A stretch of 64,000 bases of DNA from Ignavibacteriales bacterium (GTDB taxonomy: Bacteria > Bacteroidota > Ignavibacteria > Ignavibacteriales > Melioribacteraceae). The notes beneath the pieces were generated by a model, which was not told the origin of the DNA, ran no database searches, and was given only the letters and a program-made list of their open reading frames with translations. Shown here piece by piece: positions 9,193-20,738 of this stretch (within the stretch, counting starts at the first letter, position 1; each line of letters opens with the position of its first letter). The position numbers and the translations under genes were made by a program. Where the stretch lies: positions 248,001 through 312,000 of the forward strand of contig JAPLFG010000003.1 of assembly GCA_026390795.1 (NCBI GenBank), in the 5' to 3' direction.

Positions 9193-12100
9193 CTAAAGTG
9201 ATTGTTTTTCTGTCTCTAATACTTCCTCTGTTACTATAGTTTCTACTTCATCGCTGGTAAGTATGATATTTTTATATTTCTTAAGTCCGGTACCAGCAGG
9301 AATTAGATGTCCCATAACCACATTTTCTTTAAGACCAACCAAAGTATCAACTCGAGCTTCTGTTGCAGCATTTGTTAATACCTTTGTTGTTTCTTGGAAA
9401 GACGCTGCAGAAATGAAACTTTCCGTTGAAAGTGCAGCATGGGTAATTCCAAGCAAAATGTTATCAAAAGTCGCTGGTTCAGCATCGCGAACTTTCATCG
9501 GCTTTTTGCTCTTTCTTGTCAGATCTGCATTAATTTCTCTATACTTTGTACGGGTAATTAGCTGACCCATTTTGTATTTCGACTGTCCAGGATCCGAAGT
9601 GAAAACCATTTGTTTGACTTTTTCATTTTCGTCAATAAATTTATTTCTATCAACTAAATCCTCTTCGATAAAAATTGTATCCCCGGCAGAAATAACTTGA
9701 AGTTTCTGCAACATCTGGCGTACTATAACTTCAATATGTTTATCATTAATCTTAACACCTTGCAAACGATAAACATCTTGAATCTCATTTACCAAATATT
9801 CTTGAACTGCATTTGTTCCTTTGATTTTAAGAATATCATGCGGATCAGTAGGACCATCGGTTATTTTTTCACCGGCAGGAATTTCATCGCCTTCCTGAAC
9901 AAGGGTGTGTTTTCCATAAGCAATGTTATATACTTTTTGGATTGAACCGTCGAGTGATTCGATTATAATTTCACGCGAACCTTTTTTACGAGCACCAAAC
10001 TTCACTTTACCTTCAATCTCAGAAACTACTGCTGGATCGTGCGGACGGCGTGCTTCAAAAAGTTCTGTTACTCTTGGTAAACCACCTGTAATGTCTCGTG
10101 ACTTTGTTGATGATTTTGAAATTTTCGCCAAAATTGTTCCAGCTTGAATTTCTTCACCTTCTTCAACTGATAAGTAAGCACGTGTTGGAATGTTAAATAC
10201 TTTTTCATTCCCTTTATTATCTTTTATAGAGATGCTAGGAGTTAAAGTTTTATCTTTTGATTCGATTACTACTTTTTGAACGTGGCCTGTCTGCTCATCA
10301 GCGACTTGTTGTATAGTAACGTTATCGATCAAATCGATAAATGAAACTTTACCACTTACATCGGCAACAATTACAGAGTTGTATGGATCGTGATTATAAA
10401 GCGGTTGACCTTTCTTAATTTCTTGACCTTCACCCACCATCAACTCAGCACCGTAAGGCACATCAAATTTCTTTATTTGTCTGTTGTCATCATCATAAAT
10501 TCCAATTGAACCGCGGCGACCGATTACAACTTTAACTTTACCAAAGAAATCAGTTTTCTCTACGAAAGTTAATCTGTCTAATTTAATTGTTCCGTTGACG
10601 TTTGCTTCAACTTGCGATTGACTTGCAATACGTGATGAAGTTCCGCCCAAGTGGAATGTACGTAAAGTTAACTGTGTACCAGGCTCGCCAATGGATTGAG
10701 CAGCAATAATTCCAACTGCTTCTCCGTTTTCTACTAACTGGCCTGTTGTTAAATTACGACCATAACATTTTGCACACACTCCGCGCTTTGCTTCACAAGT
10801 TAGAACAGTACGGATGTAAACTTGATCAATATTTGCTTCGTCTATTTTTTCAGCAATTTCTTCTGTAATAACGTCGCCTGCTTCGATCAACAAATCATCT
10901 GTGCGAGGATCGTAAACATCTTCTTGCGCAACACGACCGGTGATTCTCTCTGCCAATGGTTCTCTTTCGAGTTCGACATCTTTCAAAGCAGAAATGTAAA
11001 CACCACGAATTGTACCGCAATCGAGTTCAGTAATAATAACATCTTGAGCAACATCGCATAAACGGCGTGTTAGATAACCGGCATCCGCAGTTTTCAAAGC
11101 TGTATCTGCAAGACCCTTACGTGCACCGTGAGTTGATATGAAATATTCTAATACTGATAATCCTTCTTTAAAATTTGCAACGATCGGATTTTCAATAATT
11201 TCACCAGATTGCCCAGTTAAACTCTTTTGTGGTTTCATCATCAAACCACGCATACCGGCAAGCTGACGAACCTGATCCTGCGAACCTCTTGCACCGGAAT
11301 CAACCATCATGTGAAGAGAGTTAAAACCACCTTGGTCAGTTTTAATTCTATCCATTAATGATTTGGCAACGTTGTTTGTTGTGTGGGTCCAAACGTCAAC
11401 AATTTTATTGTAACGTTCGGCATCAGTAATCAAACCTTGTTCATGTTCATTCAAAATTCCAGATACTTTTTTATTCGAGTCATCAATCAATTTTACTTTT
11501 TCATCAGGAACAATCATATCACTGAAACTGATTGAAATACCAGCAGCTGTTGCGTATCTATAACCTAATTCCTTTAAGTCATCAAGGAAGATTGCGGTTT
11601 TTTCATTTCCGATTTTTATAAACATTTTATAAATGAAGCCGGAGAAACTTTTCTTAACGAGAAGTTCATTAATGTAGCCCATCTCTTTTGGCACAATTTC
11701 ATTGAAAATGACACGTCCGACAGTTGTCTCAATCATCTGAGCATCAATTCTAACTTTTATCTTCGCATGAAGATCTACAGCTTTCGAATTGTAAGCAATA
11801 AGAACTTCGGCAACATTACTAAAAAGCTTTCCTTCACCTTTTGCACCGGGTCTTAATTTTGTGAGATAGTACAGACCAAGAACGATATCCTGTGACGGAA
11901 GTACTATTGGTAAACCATTTTGTGGAGAAAGAATATTGTGACTGCTTAACATTAGTACAGATGCTTCGAGCTGAGCTTCATAAGAAAGCGGAACGTGAAC
12001 TGCCATCTGATCGCCGTCGAAATCCGCGTTGAAAGCTGTACAAACTAACGGATGTAATTGAATTGCCTTTCCATCAATCAAGATTGGCTGAAATGCTTGA

Positions 12101-13434
12101 ATACCAAGACGATGCAATGTAGGCGCACGGTTTAACATAACCGGATGACCATCAATCAATTTTTCTAGAATATCCCAAATCATCGCGTCTTTTCTATCAA
12201 CTGCTTTTCGTGCGCTCTTCACAGTTTTAAAATGTCCGCGTTCAATCAGTTTACGAATGATGAACGGTTTGAATAATTCGACTGCCATATCTTTCGGCAA
12301 TCCACACTGATGTAATTTCAATTCCGGTCCGACAACAATTACAGAACGACCAGAATAATCAACACGTTTACCAAGTAAGTTCTGACGGAAACGACCTTGT
12401 TTACCTTTCAACATATCGCTGAGAGATTTCAACGGTCTGTTGCCATCGCTGCGAACTGCACTTGCGCGGCGCGAGTTATCGAATAAAGCATCAACAGCTT
12501 CTTGAAGCATTCTTTTTTCATTACGAAGAATTACTTCAGGAGCTTTTATATCAATTAATCTTTTTAAACGATTATTACGAATTATTACTCTTCTATATAG
12601 ATCATTCAAATCCGATGTTGCGAATCTTCCACCTTCAAGCGGAACTAAAGGACGAAGTTCAGGCGGAATTACAGGCACAACATTGAGCACCATCCATTCC
12701 GGTTTGTTAGGAACTTTTCCTTCGTACTCGCGGAACGCTTCGTAAACTCTTAATCTCTTCAGAAGTTCGGCACGTTTTTGCTGAGATATATCGGGACCAA
12801 GCTGAGATTTTAAATCGAGGAATGTAAATTCAATATCGATTTTCTTCAATAAATGTTTGATTGCGTCGCCGCCGATTCTTGCAACAAATTTTTTCGGATC
12901 TTCATCTTCCAGAGAATCGTTTTCGTGTGGAAGTGAACCCATGATTTCATAATACTGATCTTCCGAAATCAAATCTTTTTTATTTAATCCTGTTGGACCC
13001 GGATTGATAACTACATAAGATTCATAGTAGATAACTTTTTCCAGTTCTTTAGTGGTCATTCCAATGATGTTACCGATTTTAGATGGTAACGCTTTGAAAA
13101 ACCAAATATGAACAACCGGAACAGCAAGTTGAATATGTCCCATTCTTTCGCGGCGTACACTTTTCAATGTAACTTCAACACCGCATCTATCGCACACAAT
13201 TCCTTTATAGCGAATGCCTTTGTATTTACCACATGCGCATTCCCAATCTTTAACAGGCCCAAAAATTTTCTCACAGAACAATCCATCCTTCTCGGGACGG
13301 AATGAACGGTAGTTGATTGTTTCTGGTTTGGTTACCTCGCCATGAGAGCGGGATAGAATATCATCAGGACTAGCCAAGCCAATTGTAAGACTTTCAATCA
13401 ATTTGATTTTATTTTCTTGCGGTTTAAATCGCAT
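9193..13434 (-). CDS. rpoC: RNA polymerase subunit beta'
   Basis: This is a full-length beta' subunit of about 1413 residues. It has the N-terminal zinc site (cysteine pairs CAC and CDRC near residues 70-90), the catalytic NADFDGDQM aspartate motif near residues 468-476, and the second zinc-binding cysteine set [11 protein letters not shown]. It forms the active centre with RpoB. The ATG at 13432-13434 was preferred to the one six bases upstream because GGAG is then seven bases away. It follows rpoB directly. Confidence 0.97.
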   Translation of the reverse strand: MRFKPQENKIKLIESLTIGLASPDDILSRSHGEVTKPETINYRSFRPEKDGLFCEKIFGPVKDWECACGKYKGIRYKGIVCDRCGVEVTLKSVRRERMGHIQLAVPVVHIWFFKALPSKIGNIIGMTTKELEKVIYYESYVVINPGPTGLNKKDLISEDQYYEIMGSLPHENDSLEDEDPKKFVARIGGDAIKHLLKKIDIEFTFLDLKSQLGPDISQQKRAELLKRLRVYEAFREYEGKVPNKPEWMVLNVVPVIPPELRPLVPLEGGRFATSDLNDLYRRVIIRNNRLKRLIDIKAPEVILRNEKRMLQEAVDALFDNSRRASAVRSDGNRPLKSLSDMLKGKQGRFRQNLLGKRVDYSGRSVIVVGPELKLHQCGLPKDMAVELFKPFIIRKLIERGHFKTVKSARKAVDRKDAMIWDILEKLIDGHPVMLNRAPTLHRLGIQAFQPILIDGKAIQLHPLVCTAFNADFDGDQMAVHVPLSYEAQLEASVLMLSSHNILSPQNGLPIVLPSQDIVLGLYYLTKLRPGAKGEGKLFSNVAEVLIAYNSKAVDLHAKIKVRIDAQMIETTVGRVIFNEIVPKEMGYINELLVKKSFSGFIYKMFIKIGNEKTAIFLDDLKELGYRYATAAGISISFSDMIVPDEKVKLIDDSNKKVSGILNEHEQGLITDAERYNKIVDVWTHTTNNVAKSLMDRIKTDQGGFNSLHMMVDSGARGSQDQVRQLAGMRGLMMKPQKSLTGQSGEIIENPIVANFKEGLSVLEYFISTHGARKGLADTALKTADAGYLTRRLCDVAQDVIITELDCGTIRGVYISALKDVELEREPLAERITGRVAQEDVYDPRTDDLLIEAGDVITEEIAEKIDEANIDQVYIRTVLTCEAKRGVCAKCYGRNLTTGQLVENGEAVGIIAAQSIGEPGTQLTLRTFHLGGTSSRIASQSQVEANVNGTIKLDRLTFVEKTDFFGKVKVVIGRRGSIGIYDDDNRQIKKFDVPYGAELMVGEGQEIKKGQPLYNHDPYNSVIVADVSGKVSFIDLIDNVTIQQVADEQTGHVQKVVIESKDKTLTPSISIKDNKGNEKVFNIPTRAYLSVEEGEEIQAGTILAKISKSSTKSRDITGGLPRVTELFEARRPHDPAVVSEIEGKVKFGARKKGSREIIIESLDGSIQKVYNIAYGKHTLVQEGDEIPAGEKITDGPTDPHDILKIKGTNAVQEYLVNEIQDVYRLQGVKINDKHIEVIVRQMLQKLQVISAGDTIFIEEDLVDRNKFIDENEKVKQMVFTSDPGQSKYKMGQLITRTKYREINADLTRKSKKPMKVRDAEPATFDNILLGITHAALSTESFISAASFQETTKVLTNAATEARVDTLVGLKENVVMGHLIPAGTGLKKYKNIILTSDEVETIVTEEVLETEKQSL

Positions 13435-13466
13435 TGTCATACTCCTTTAATCAAACTCTTGGTTGA

Positions 13467-16400
13467 TTATTTAATTTTTATATCGAGAGCGAGACCTTGA
13501 AGTTCTTTAATAAGAACATTAAATGCCTCAGGAATATTTGGTGTTGGTATATTTTCACCTTTTACAATCGCTTCGTAAGCCTTAGCTCTGCCTTGAACAT
13601 CATCACTCTTCACTGTTAACACTTCTTGAAGAATATGTGCAGCGCCATAACCTTCCAAAGCCCAAACTTCCATTTCTCCAAATCTCTGTCCGCCAAACTG
13701 AGCTTTACCGCCTAGAGGTTGCTGTGTGATAAGCGAGTATGGTCCAATTGAACGGGCATGAATCTTATCGTCAACCATGTGGCCCAGTTTCATCATATAG
13801 ATGTAGCCACAAGTAACTTTCTGATGGAATCTCTCACCGCTTCTTCCATCGTATAGCCAGGTTTTACTTCCTTCGTCAAGTCCGGCTTGTGTCAGCCAAC
13901 CTTCAACTTCGGAAACTTGGGCACTATCAAAAATTGGTGTTTCGAATTTGACGCCGAGTTTTTTTCCAACCCATCCGAGTGCGGTTTCATATAACTGACC
14001 TAAATTCATACGAGATGGTACACCAAGCGGATTAAGAACAATATCAACAGGAGTTCCATCTTCATGATGCGGCATGTCTTCAACAGGAACAACTTTTGCG
14101 ACAACGCCTTTGTTACCATGACGGCCTGCCATTTTATCACCGACAGAAACTTTTCTTTTCTTAGCAACATAAACTTTGGCAAGTTGAGTGATTCCCGGAG
14201 GTAATTCATCACCGCTCTGAATTTTTAATTTATCTCGTTTATAATCTTCTTCTATCTCAGCTAGAAGAGGAAAATAATTTGTAAAAAGTTGTTTGATAAG
14301 TTCGTTTGGAGCTTTTCTTTCAAACCACTCTTTTGTGTAATCTAATTTTGTAACATCTTCAAGATTAGAAAAAGTATCTTCCTTAATAGATGTTCCACTT
14401 CTTAATACAACGCTTCCATCTAAATCACGAATTCCGGAGGTTGTTTTACCTTCTGTGATTCGTGTTAATTTAGTAATGAGTTTATTGTAATGATTCTCTT
14501 TCCGTTTCTTGTATTCTACTTCAAGAGTATCCAACAATTTCTTTTCAACTTTTTTTGATTCTATATCTTTCTTTTTACGGCTGAATAATCTTGTTTTAAT
14601 TACAATTCCTTTAAGACCTGGAGGAGCTTTTAATGATGCATCTTTTACATCACCTGCTTTATCTCCAAAGATTGCTTTCAATAATTTTTCTTCAGGTGTT
14701 GGATCGGTCTCGCCTTTAGGAGTGATCTTTCCAATTAGAATATCACCTTCTTTAACTTCAGCGCCTTCGCGAACAATTCCGTGTTCATCAAGATCTTTTG
14801 TTGCTTCTTCACTAACATTCGGAATATCGCGTGTAAGTTCTTCTTCGCCGCGTTTAGTTTCGCGAACTTGTAATTCAAATTCTTCTATATGGATTGATGT
14901 AAATACATCATCGGCAACAAGGCGTTCGCTAAGAACAATTGCATCTTCAAAATTGTAACCGCGCCAAGGCATGAATGCAACAGAAACGTTTCGTCCGAGT
15001 GCGAGTTCTCCTTTTTCAATTCCAGGACCATCGGCAAGAACATCACCTTTTTTAAGTTTCTGGCCTGTAACAACAATTGGTTTTTGATTGAAGCATGTTT
15101 CTTGATTTGTTCCGGAGAATTTTGTGAGTATATGTTCAACTCTTCTTTCATCGTCGAAGCTTACCAAAGTTTCTGGGGCGCTTTCATCAACATCATATTT
15201 TACAATAATTTTTTTAGAATCGGCATATTCAACAATTCCGTTATCTTCTGCTATAATGACAGATCGAGAATCGCGAGCAATCTTTGCTTCCATACCGGTT
15301 CCGACAATTGGAGCTTGGGGAACCAAAAGCGGTACTGCCTGACGTTGCATGTTAGAACCCATCAAAGCTCTGTTGGCATCATCATGCTCAAGAAATGGAA
15401 TTAATGCTGCGGCTGCAGATACAATTTGCGCGGGTGCAACATCCATATAATGAAGTGCGCTTGCAGGAACAATTGGAAATTCTCCGCGTTCACGGCTTTT
15501 AATTCTTTCCGTTAAAAATTTTCCTTGTTCATCAATCGGAGCGTTTGCTTGTGCAATAATAAATTCATCTTCTTGATCTGCACTTAAAAAGTCTACGCTG
15601 TTTGTAACTCTTCCATCTTTTACTTTTCTATATGGTGTTTCTAAAAATCCGTAGTGATTAACCCGTGCATAAATCGTAAGTGAAGAGATTAGACCAATGT
15701 TTGGACCTTCCGGTGTTTCGATTGGACATAACCGACCGTAATGTGAATGATGCACGTCGCGAACTTCAAATCCTGCGCGTTCGCGTGTTAAACCGCCAGG
15801 TCCCAACGCAGAGATTCTTCTCTTGTGCGTTAGTTCTGAAAGCGGATTTGTCTGATCCATGAATTGAGAAAGCTGGTTGGTTCCGAAAAATGCATTGATA
15901 ACACTGCTGATGGTTCTTGCATTAACTAAATCTTGCGGTTGCATGTTTTCGTTATCGCGCATATTCATTCTTTCTTTTATTGTACGCGACATTCTAGCCA
16001 AACCAACATTATACTGTTGCTGCAATTGTTCGCCAACTGTACGAACTCTTCTGTTGCCAAGATGATCGATATCATCAACCGCAACGTTTCCGTTTTTAAG
16101 TTTGACGATATTTTTCATGATCGCAACTATATCTTCAACTGTAAGCACTTTCACGTTATCAGGCACATTCAGATTTAACCTGTCATTCATTCTAAAACGT
16201 CCAACATCGCCAAGATCATAACGTTTTTCGTTGAAGAACAATTTATCGATCAAACTGACTGCCGTATCAACGTCCGGTGCTTCGCCTGAACGCAACTGAC
16301 GGTAAATTGCATAAAGCGCTTCTTCTTTATTTGTCGATGTATCTTTCTTCAGAGTATTAACAATAAGATCCTGTTCGAAAGAAGTATCGATACTTAGAAG

Positions 16401-17246
16401 CTGAACTCTTGTAAGTGCAGATTTTTTAATGTTCAGGATGATTTCTTCTGTAAGCTCGGTGTCTTTAGTTGCATAAATTTCACCGGTTGAAGTATCTATA
16501 ATATCGCTTGCAGCAACTCGTCCGGTATGTTTATCAACATTGAGTTGTTTTGCGGTTATTTCTTCAATCAAATCAAATAGATTTAAAATCTGTTCATCAG
16601 TTTCGTATCCAAGTGCTCTCAACAAAGTTGTTGACGGGAATTTCTTTCTTCTATCTATATAAACATAGAGAATGTTATTAATGTCGGTTGCAAATTCAAC
16701 CCAAGAACCTCTGAACGGAATAATACGTGCGGAGTAAATCGGCGTTCCGTTCGGATGCAACGTTTGAGCAAACGCAACACCGGGTGAACGGTGCAATTGA
16801 CTTACAATAACTCTTTCTGCACCATTAATTATAAATGTACCGCGTCCCGTCATGAAAGGTAGATTGCCAAGATATACTTCTTGTTCAACGGAGTTTACGT
16901 ACTCTCCGGTTTCATCATCTTTTGTAGAAAGACGTAGTTTTGCTTTCAGCGGAGCGGAATAAGTAAGTCCTCTCTCTTCGCATTCAGCCATAGAGAAACG
17001 TGGTTTCTCAATGTAGTATTCAATAAAATCTAATCTGTAAAATTCTTTGTTATCAAGGATTGGGAAGTTGGTATTGAATACCGCGTGTAAACCTTTATTC
17101 TCTCTTTGCGACGGTGTGACTTTCAATTGAATAAATTCTTCAAAAGAATCCAATTGAATGTTCAGAAGATCCGGAACTTTCACCGATTGAGAAATAGAAG
17201 CAAAGGTAATTCTACCTGTGCTTTTGTTAATTTTTTGTTTTTCCAA
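13467..17246 (-). CDS. rpoB: RNA polymerase subunit beta
   Basis: This 1259-residue beta subunit has the rifampicin-pocket region (NQLSQFMDQTNPLSELTHKRR) with the usual wild-type residues, and the conserved C-terminal GGKAQFGGQRFGEMEVWALE segment that contacts beta'. It is transcribed after rplL and before rpoC, as in most bacteria. The gene is intact. Confidence 0.98.
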   Translation of the reverse strand: MEKQKINKSTGRITFASISQSVKVPDLLNIQLDSFEEFIQLKVTPSQRENKGLHAVFNTNFPILDNKEFYRLDFIEYYIEKPRFSMAECEERGLTYSAPLKAKLRLSTKDDETGEYVNSVEQEVYLGNLPFMTGRGTFIINGAERVIVSQLHRSPGVAFAQTLHPNGTPIYSARIIPFRGSWVEFATDINNILYVYIDRRKKFPSTTLLRALGYETDEQILNLFDLIEEITAKQLNVDKHTGRVAASDIIDTSTGEIYATKDTELTEEIILNIKKSALTRVQLLSIDTSFEQDLIVNTLKKDTSTNKEEALYAIYRQLRSGEAPDVDTAVSLIDKLFFNEKRYDLGDVGRFRMNDRLNLNVPDNVKVLTVEDIVAIMKNIVKLKNGNVAVDDIDHLGNRRVRTVGEQLQQQYNVGLARMSRTIKERMNMRDNENMQPQDLVNARTISSVINAFFGTNQLSQFMDQTNPLSELTHKRRISALGPGGLTRERAGFEVRDVHHSHYGRLCPIETPEGPNIGLISSLTIYARVNHYGFLETPYRKVKDGRVTNSVDFLSADQEDEFIIAQANAPIDEQGKFLTERIKSRERGEFPIVPASALHYMDVAPAQIVSAAAALIPFLEHDDANRALMGSNMQRQAVPLLVPQAPIVGTGMEAKIARDSRSVIIAEDNGIVEYADSKKIIVKYDVDESAPETLVSFDDERRVEHILTKFSGTNQETCFNQKPIVVTGQKLKKGDVLADGPGIEKGELALGRNVSVAFMPWRGYNFEDAIVLSERLVADDVFTSIHIEEFELQVRETKRGEEELTRDIPNVSEEATKDLDEHGIVREGAEVKEGDILIGKITPKGETDPTPEEKLLKAIFGDKAGDVKDASLKAPPGLKGIVIKTRLFSRKKKDIESKKVEKKLLDTLEVEYKKRKENHYNKLITKLTRITEGKTTSGIRDLDGSVVLRSGTSIKEDTFSNLEDVTKLDYTKEWFERKAPNELIKQLFTNYFPLLAEIEEDYKRDKLKIQSGDELPPGITQLAKVYVAKKRKVSVGDKMAGRHGNKGVVAKVVPVEDMPHHEDGTPVDIVLNPLGVPSRMNLGQLYETALGWVGKKLGVKFETPIFDSAQVSEVEGWLTQAGLDEGSKTWLYDGRSGERFHQKVTCGYIYMMKLGHMVDDKIHARSIGPYSLITQQPLGGKAQFGGQRFGEMEVWALEGYGAAHILQEVLTVKSDDVQGRAKAYEAIVKGENIPTPNIPEAFNVLIKELQGLALDIKIK

Positions 17247-17300
17247 CCCTAACCTCCAATGTGGTTTTTGTCAGTTTTACTTACATCAAAAAATGCAAGA

Positions 17301-17334
17301 AAGTGGTAAGACGGATTTTACCATCTTACCACTT
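17301..17334 (-). promoter_or_regulatory. Hairpin between rplL and rpoB
   Basis: Perfect 11-base arms AAGTGGTAAGA and TCTTACCACTT enclose a 12-base loop in the rplL-rpoB gap. In E. coli the same gap contains an attenuator and an RNase III site that lower rpoBC expression relative to rplL. A similar role is an inference from position and structure. Confidence 0.5.
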
Positions 17335-17368
17335 CAATTATATATCGAATGAAGGGAATTGAATCAGT

Positions 17369-17743
17369 TTATTTTACTTTAACTGTTGCGCCAGCTTCTT
17401 CTAATTCTTTCTTTATTTTTTCAGCTTCGTCTTTAGAGATCGCTTCTTTAACTGTCTTAGGAGCGCCGTCAACTAAGTCTTTTGCTTCTTTCAAACCAAG
17501 ACCAGTATGAGCACGAACGACTTTAATGACGTTAATTTTTGTTGCGCCTGCTGCTTCAAGAACAACATCGAATTCTGTTTTTTCTTCAACTGCTGCTGCT
17601 GCCGGTGCTGCTGCGCCAGCCATCATCATTGGTGCAGAAGCTGTAACACCAAATTCTTCTTCTAATGCTTTTTTTAATTCTGATGCTTCAACGAGTGTAA
17701 GAGCTTTAATCTTCTCTACAATCTCTGCAATTTTCTCTGACAT
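17369..17743 (-). CDS. rplL: 50S ribosomal protein L7/L12
   Basis: This 124-residue stalk protein has an N-terminal dimerisation helix region, an Ala/Pro-rich hinge (about residues 37-52) and the conserved C-terminal domain with the [20 protein letters not shown] motif. L7/L12 recruits translational GTPases. It lies between rplJ and rpoB, and a hairpin follows in the gap. Confidence 0.97.
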   Translation of the reverse strand: MSEKIAEIVEKIKALTLVEASELKKALEEEFGVTASAPMMMAGAAAPAAAAVEEKTEFDVVLEAAGATKINVIKVVRAHTGLGLKEAKDLVDGAPKTVKEAISKDEAEKIKKELEEAGATVKVK

Positions 17744-17790
17744 TTTATTTCTCCTATAACTTATAATTAATTGTTCAATTCAAATTTTAT

Positions 17791-18312
17791 TTATGCAGCT
17801 TTCTTCTTTGCAACCTCATCAATAACACTCACAAGGTCTCTAATAACTGCATTGATTGCACCAACGATTCCGCTTGCAGGTGCTGCAATGCTTCCAACAA
17901 TTCCAGACATGATTTCATCTTTTGTCGGCATGGATGCAATTGTATTTAATTGGTCTGCCCCGTAATAAGCAGAATCGATGTAACAGCCCTTAAAGGAAAG
18001 TTTTTGTTTTTCGTCGAAGTATTTTTTGATAACCTTTGCAGCCGAAACAAAATTTTCTCCGGTAAAAGCAACACCAATCATTCCTAAAAGTTGCGGATTA
18101 AATTTTTCAAATCCACCCGATTGCTCGAGTGCTTTTTTGAAGAGAGTATTTTTAAAGACCTTATAAGTAACTCCTTCCTTTCTGAATTCAGAACGTATCT
18201 TATTAATATCTGCAACGTTTACGCCGCGGTAATCAACAAGAAACATGGAGGGAGACTTTTTGATAAGCTCTTTTATCTGCTCAATCATCTCTCCTTTTTC
18301 TTCTTTTTTCAT
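17791..18312 (-). CDS. rplJ: 50S ribosomal protein L10
   Basis: This 173-residue protein carries the DYRGVNVADINKIRSEFRKEG signature of the L10 rRNA-binding domain and a helical C-terminus that would bind L7/L12 dimers. L10 is the base of the ribosomal stalk and represses its own operon in many bacteria. It is placed between rplA and rplL as usual. Confidence 0.97.
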   Translation of the reverse strand: MKKEEKGEMIEQIKELIKKSPSMFLVDYRGVNVADINKIRSEFRKEGVTYKVFKNTLFKKALEQSGGFEKFNPQLLGMIGVAFTGENFVSAAKVIKKYFDEKQKLSFKGCYIDSAYYGADQLNTIASMPTKDEIMSGIVGSIAAPASGIVGAINAVIRDLVSVIDEVAKKKAA

Positions 18313-18366
18313 CGTACTCCCATTCAGTTATAACAACACACTAATTAATGTAGAAGCATTTAATTT

Positions 18367-18385
18367 ATCCCGCTCTGCGCGGGAT
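18367..18385. repeat. GC-rich palindrome between rplA and rplJ
   Basis: Arms ATCCCGC and GCGGGAT flank five bases. It belongs to the same short CCCGC/GCGGG family as the palindromes at 4816-4833 and 20739-20754. It lies in the leader of rplJ, where an L10-binding mRNA structure is found in other bacteria, so a regulatory role is possible. Confidence 0.55.
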
Positions 18386-18400
18386 GAGTGCGTAAAATTT

Positions 18401-19108
18401 TTATTCGTGTTTAGTAGAAACTGCAGTTTCTTCTTTCGTAATTCTTAAACCAGGTCCCATAGTAGATGAGAGGAAAAGACTTCTAACATAATGGCCTTTT
18501 GCAGAAGATGGTTTCATCTTAACAATTGTTTTAAGAAAAGCACGTGTATTTTCTGTTAATTGTTCAGTCGAAAAGTCTAGTTTACCTAAAGCAGTATGAA
18601 CTATTCCCGCTTTCTCAACTCTAAATTCAATCTTTCCGGCTTTAACTTCTTTAACTGCTTTTGCAACTTCTTGAGTAACTGTTCCGCTCTTGGGATTAGG
18701 CATTAAACCTTTCGGTCCAAGAACACGCCCAAGTTTACCAAGTTCACCCATTGAATCTGGTGTAGCGATAATTACATCAACCTCAGCCCAGCCGCCTTTT
18801 ATTTTTTCAAGATACTCGTCAAAGCCTGCATAATCTGCGCCTGCTTTAAGAGCTTCTTCAGCTTGAGCGCCGCGTGCAATTACAAGAACGGAAACTTTTT
18901 TTCCGGTTCCGTGAGGCAGGGAAACTGTTCCTCTAATCATTTGATCTGCATGACGCGGATCTACGCCGAGACGGATTGCGCAGTTAAGAGTTTCTGTAAA
19001 TTTAACTTTTGAATTATCTTTAAGAAGTTTTATTGCTTCTTCTACAGAATATTCTTTTTCTCTATCAACATTTTTGTTGATTGCTTTAATTCTTTTTGAA
19101 ACTTTCAT
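18401..19108 (-). CDS. rplA: 50S ribosomal protein L1
   Basis: This 235-residue L1 has the conserved segment ATPDSMGELGKLGRVLGPKGLMPNPKSGTVT of domain II. L1 forms the mobile stalk at the E site and represses the L11 operon in many bacteria. It follows rplK with a 32-base gap. A short acidic extension ends the protein. Confidence 0.97.
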   Translation of the reverse strand: MKVSKRIKAINKNVDREKEYSVEEAIKLLKDNSKVKFTETLNCAIRLGVDPRHADQMIRGTVSLPHGTGKKVSVLVIARGAQAEEALKAGADYAGFDEYLEKIKGGWAEVDVIIATPDSMGELGKLGRVLGPKGLMPNPKSGTVTQEVAKAVKEVKAGKIEFRVEKAGIVHTALGKLDFSTEQLTENTRAFLKTIVKMKPSSAKGHYVRSLFLSSTMGPGLRITKEETAVSTKHE

Positions 19109-19140
19109 TTTAATTCCGATGAAAAATTATTTTTATAAAA

Positions 19141-19566
19141 TTAGTCTTCAACAGTGAAACCCATACTGCGAGCTGTTCCGGCAACCATACTCATTGCATG
19201 GTCAACATCATGAGCGTTTAAGTCGGGCATTTTCAATGTTGCAATCTCTCGAACTTGAGAACTGGTTACTTTTGCAACCTTAGTTTTGTTCGGTTCAGCA
19301 GAACCTTTTTCAACCTTTGCCGCTTTTTTCAACAATACGGCAGCAGGCGGTGTTTTTGTAATGAATGTAAAAGATTTATCAGAATAAACTGTGATAACAA
19401 CAGGAATAATTAATCCCTGCTGTGCTGAAGTTCTAGCATTGAACTGCTTACAAAACTCCATAATGTTAACGCCTTTTTGACCTAATGCCGGGCCAACAGG
19501 TGGAGACGGATTTGCAGCTCCCGCAGGAATTTGTAATTTAATGAAACTATCAATTTTCTTTGCCAT
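19141..19566 (-). CDS. rplK: 50S ribosomal protein L11
   Basis: This 141-residue L11 has the N-terminal [17 protein letters not shown] motif and a C-terminal 23S GTPase-centre-binding domain with the AGTARSMGF motif. L11 is required for stringent-factor activation and thiostrepton binding in other bacteria. It lies between nusG and rplA. Confidence 0.97.
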   Translation of the reverse strand: MAKKIDSFIKLQIPAGAANPSPPVGPALGQKGVNIMEFCKQFNARTSAQQGLIIPVVITVYSDKSFTFITKTPPAAVLLKKAAKVEKGSAEPNKTKVAKVTSSQVREIATLKMPDLNAHDVDHAMSMVAGTARSMGFTVED

Positions 19567-19585
19567 TGTTTAACCTATCTAATAT

Positions 19586-20131
19586 TTATTTTTCAAATTC
19601 AGCTTGTGCAAAATCAATTTCAACCGGAGTTTTTCTACCAAAAATCGAAACCATAACTTTAATTTTCATTTTCTCTTCATTTACTTCTTGAATAAAGCCT
19701 GAAAAATTATTGAATGGTCCATCTGTAATCTTGACAAAATCGCCGGTTCTAAAAATTGTTTCCGTTCTTTCTGTTTCTTCTGTTTGCGAAAGTCTTCCTA
19801 CGATCCTCTTAACTTCTTCCGGAAGTAAAGGCACGGGGTGATTTGCGGATCCGAGAAATCCCATTACAGAAGGAGTATTAATAATAAAATCCTTAACTCG
19901 AATATCTAAATCAGCGCATACCAAAATATAACCGGGGAAAAAATTTTTCTTTTTGGTTTTCTTTTTCCCGTCTTTAACTTCAAAAACTTTTTCAGTTGGA
20001 ACAAGTACATCAAAAATTCTTGCACGTAATTCATCACTGTCTTTCAATTCAGCGTCAATCAAAGTTTTTACTTTGTTCTCATGCCCGGAGAAAGTTCTAA
20101 CGACGTACCATTTTGCCTTTTCGTTTTCCAA
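19586..20131 (-). CDS. nusG: Transcription elongation/antitermination protein NusG
   Basis: This 181-residue protein begins with the NGN fold (KWYVVRTFSGHENKV) and ends with a KOW domain (FVKITDGPFNNFSGFIQEV). A Lys-rich linker (VKDGKKKTKKKNFFPGYILV) is typical of Bacteroidota-type NusG. NusG bridges RNA polymerase with Rho or S10. The gene follows secE directly. Confidence 0.97.
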   Translation of the reverse strand: MENEKAKWYVVRTFSGHENKVKTLIDAELKDSDELRARIFDVLVPTEKVFEVKDGKKKTKKKNFFPGYILVCADLDIRVKDFIINTPSVMGFLGSANHPVPLLPEEVKRIVGRLSQTEETERTETIFRTGDFVKITDGPFNNFSGFIQEVNEEKMKIKVMVSIFGRKTPVEIDFAQAEFEK

Positions 20132-20133
20132 TC

Positions 20134-20316
20134 CTAAAAAATTCCTTGCAATATTTTATTGACGACCATATCTACAACATAAGTGAATGCAGAGAGAATG
20201 AGGCATACCACAATTACTACCGAAGTAGATTCTTTCAATTCTTCACGAGTAGGCCAGGTAACTTTTTTCATTTCCTTTACTACGTCATTAACGAAGTTGA
20301 TTATTTTTTCTTTCAT
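20134..20316 (-). CDS. secE: Preprotein translocase subunit SecE
   Basis: This is a 60-residue single-span SecE of the short type. It has the conserved amphipathic EMKKVTWPTREEL segment followed by one transmembrane helix at about residues 31-53. SecE clamps SecY in the Sec translocon. It is adjacent to nusG, as usual, and follows tRNA-Trp. Confidence 0.96.
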   Translation of the reverse strand: MKEKIINFVNDVVKEMKKVTWPTREELKESTSVVIVVCLILSAFTYVVDMVVNKILQGIF

Positions 20317-20341
20317 AAAATTTTACCAGTTTTAATTCTCG

Positions 20342-20414
20342 CACGTCAGGAGGGACTCGAACCCCCAACCTGCGGTTTTGGAGACCGCTGCTCTACCAAT
20401 TGAGCCACTGACGT
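20342..20414 (-). tRNA. trnW: tRNA-Trp (CCA)
   Basis: The minus strand folds into a complete cloverleaf with a seven-base acceptor stem (ACGTCAG with CTGACGT), a D-arm with TTGGTAGA and a TTCGAGT T-loop. The anticodon loop CTCCAAA gives anticodon CCA. CCA is not encoded at the 3' end. It lies between rpmG and secE. Confidence 0.95.
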
Positions 20415-20415
20415 A

Positions 20416-20583
20416 TTATTTAGTTTCTTTAAATACTACGTGCTTGCGAACAACAGGATCGTATTTTTTATATTCAACTCTATTTGGATGTTCTCTTTTA
20501 TTCTTTTTTGTTGAATAACGGAAGCCGGTATTTGCACTGCTTTCTAATATTATTATTTGTCTAACGTTTTTAGATTTTGCCAT
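20416..20583 (-). CDS. rpmG: 50S ribosomal protein L33
   Basis: This 55-residue protein starts [25 protein letters not shown] and ends [12 protein letters not shown]. It shows the L33 pattern [20 protein letters not shown]. The zinc-binding cysteines of C+ type L33 are absent, so it is the zinc-free form. It lies between tRNA-Thr and tRNA-Trp, a place where rpmG occurs in many bacteria (tRNA-rpmG-tRNA-Trp-secE-nusG). Confidence 0.93.
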   Translation of the reverse strand: MAKSKNVRQIIILESSANTGFRYSTKKNKREHPNRVEYKKYDPVVRKHVVFKETK

Positions 20584-20632
20584 CTTATAATTCCTCTAAT
20601 AAAACTTTTTGCAATAAAATTTTTCAACTTTG

Positions 20633-20705
<73 letters not shown>

Positions 20706-20738
20706 ATCAGTAAAAACCGACTTCCAGTTTACTTCTTC

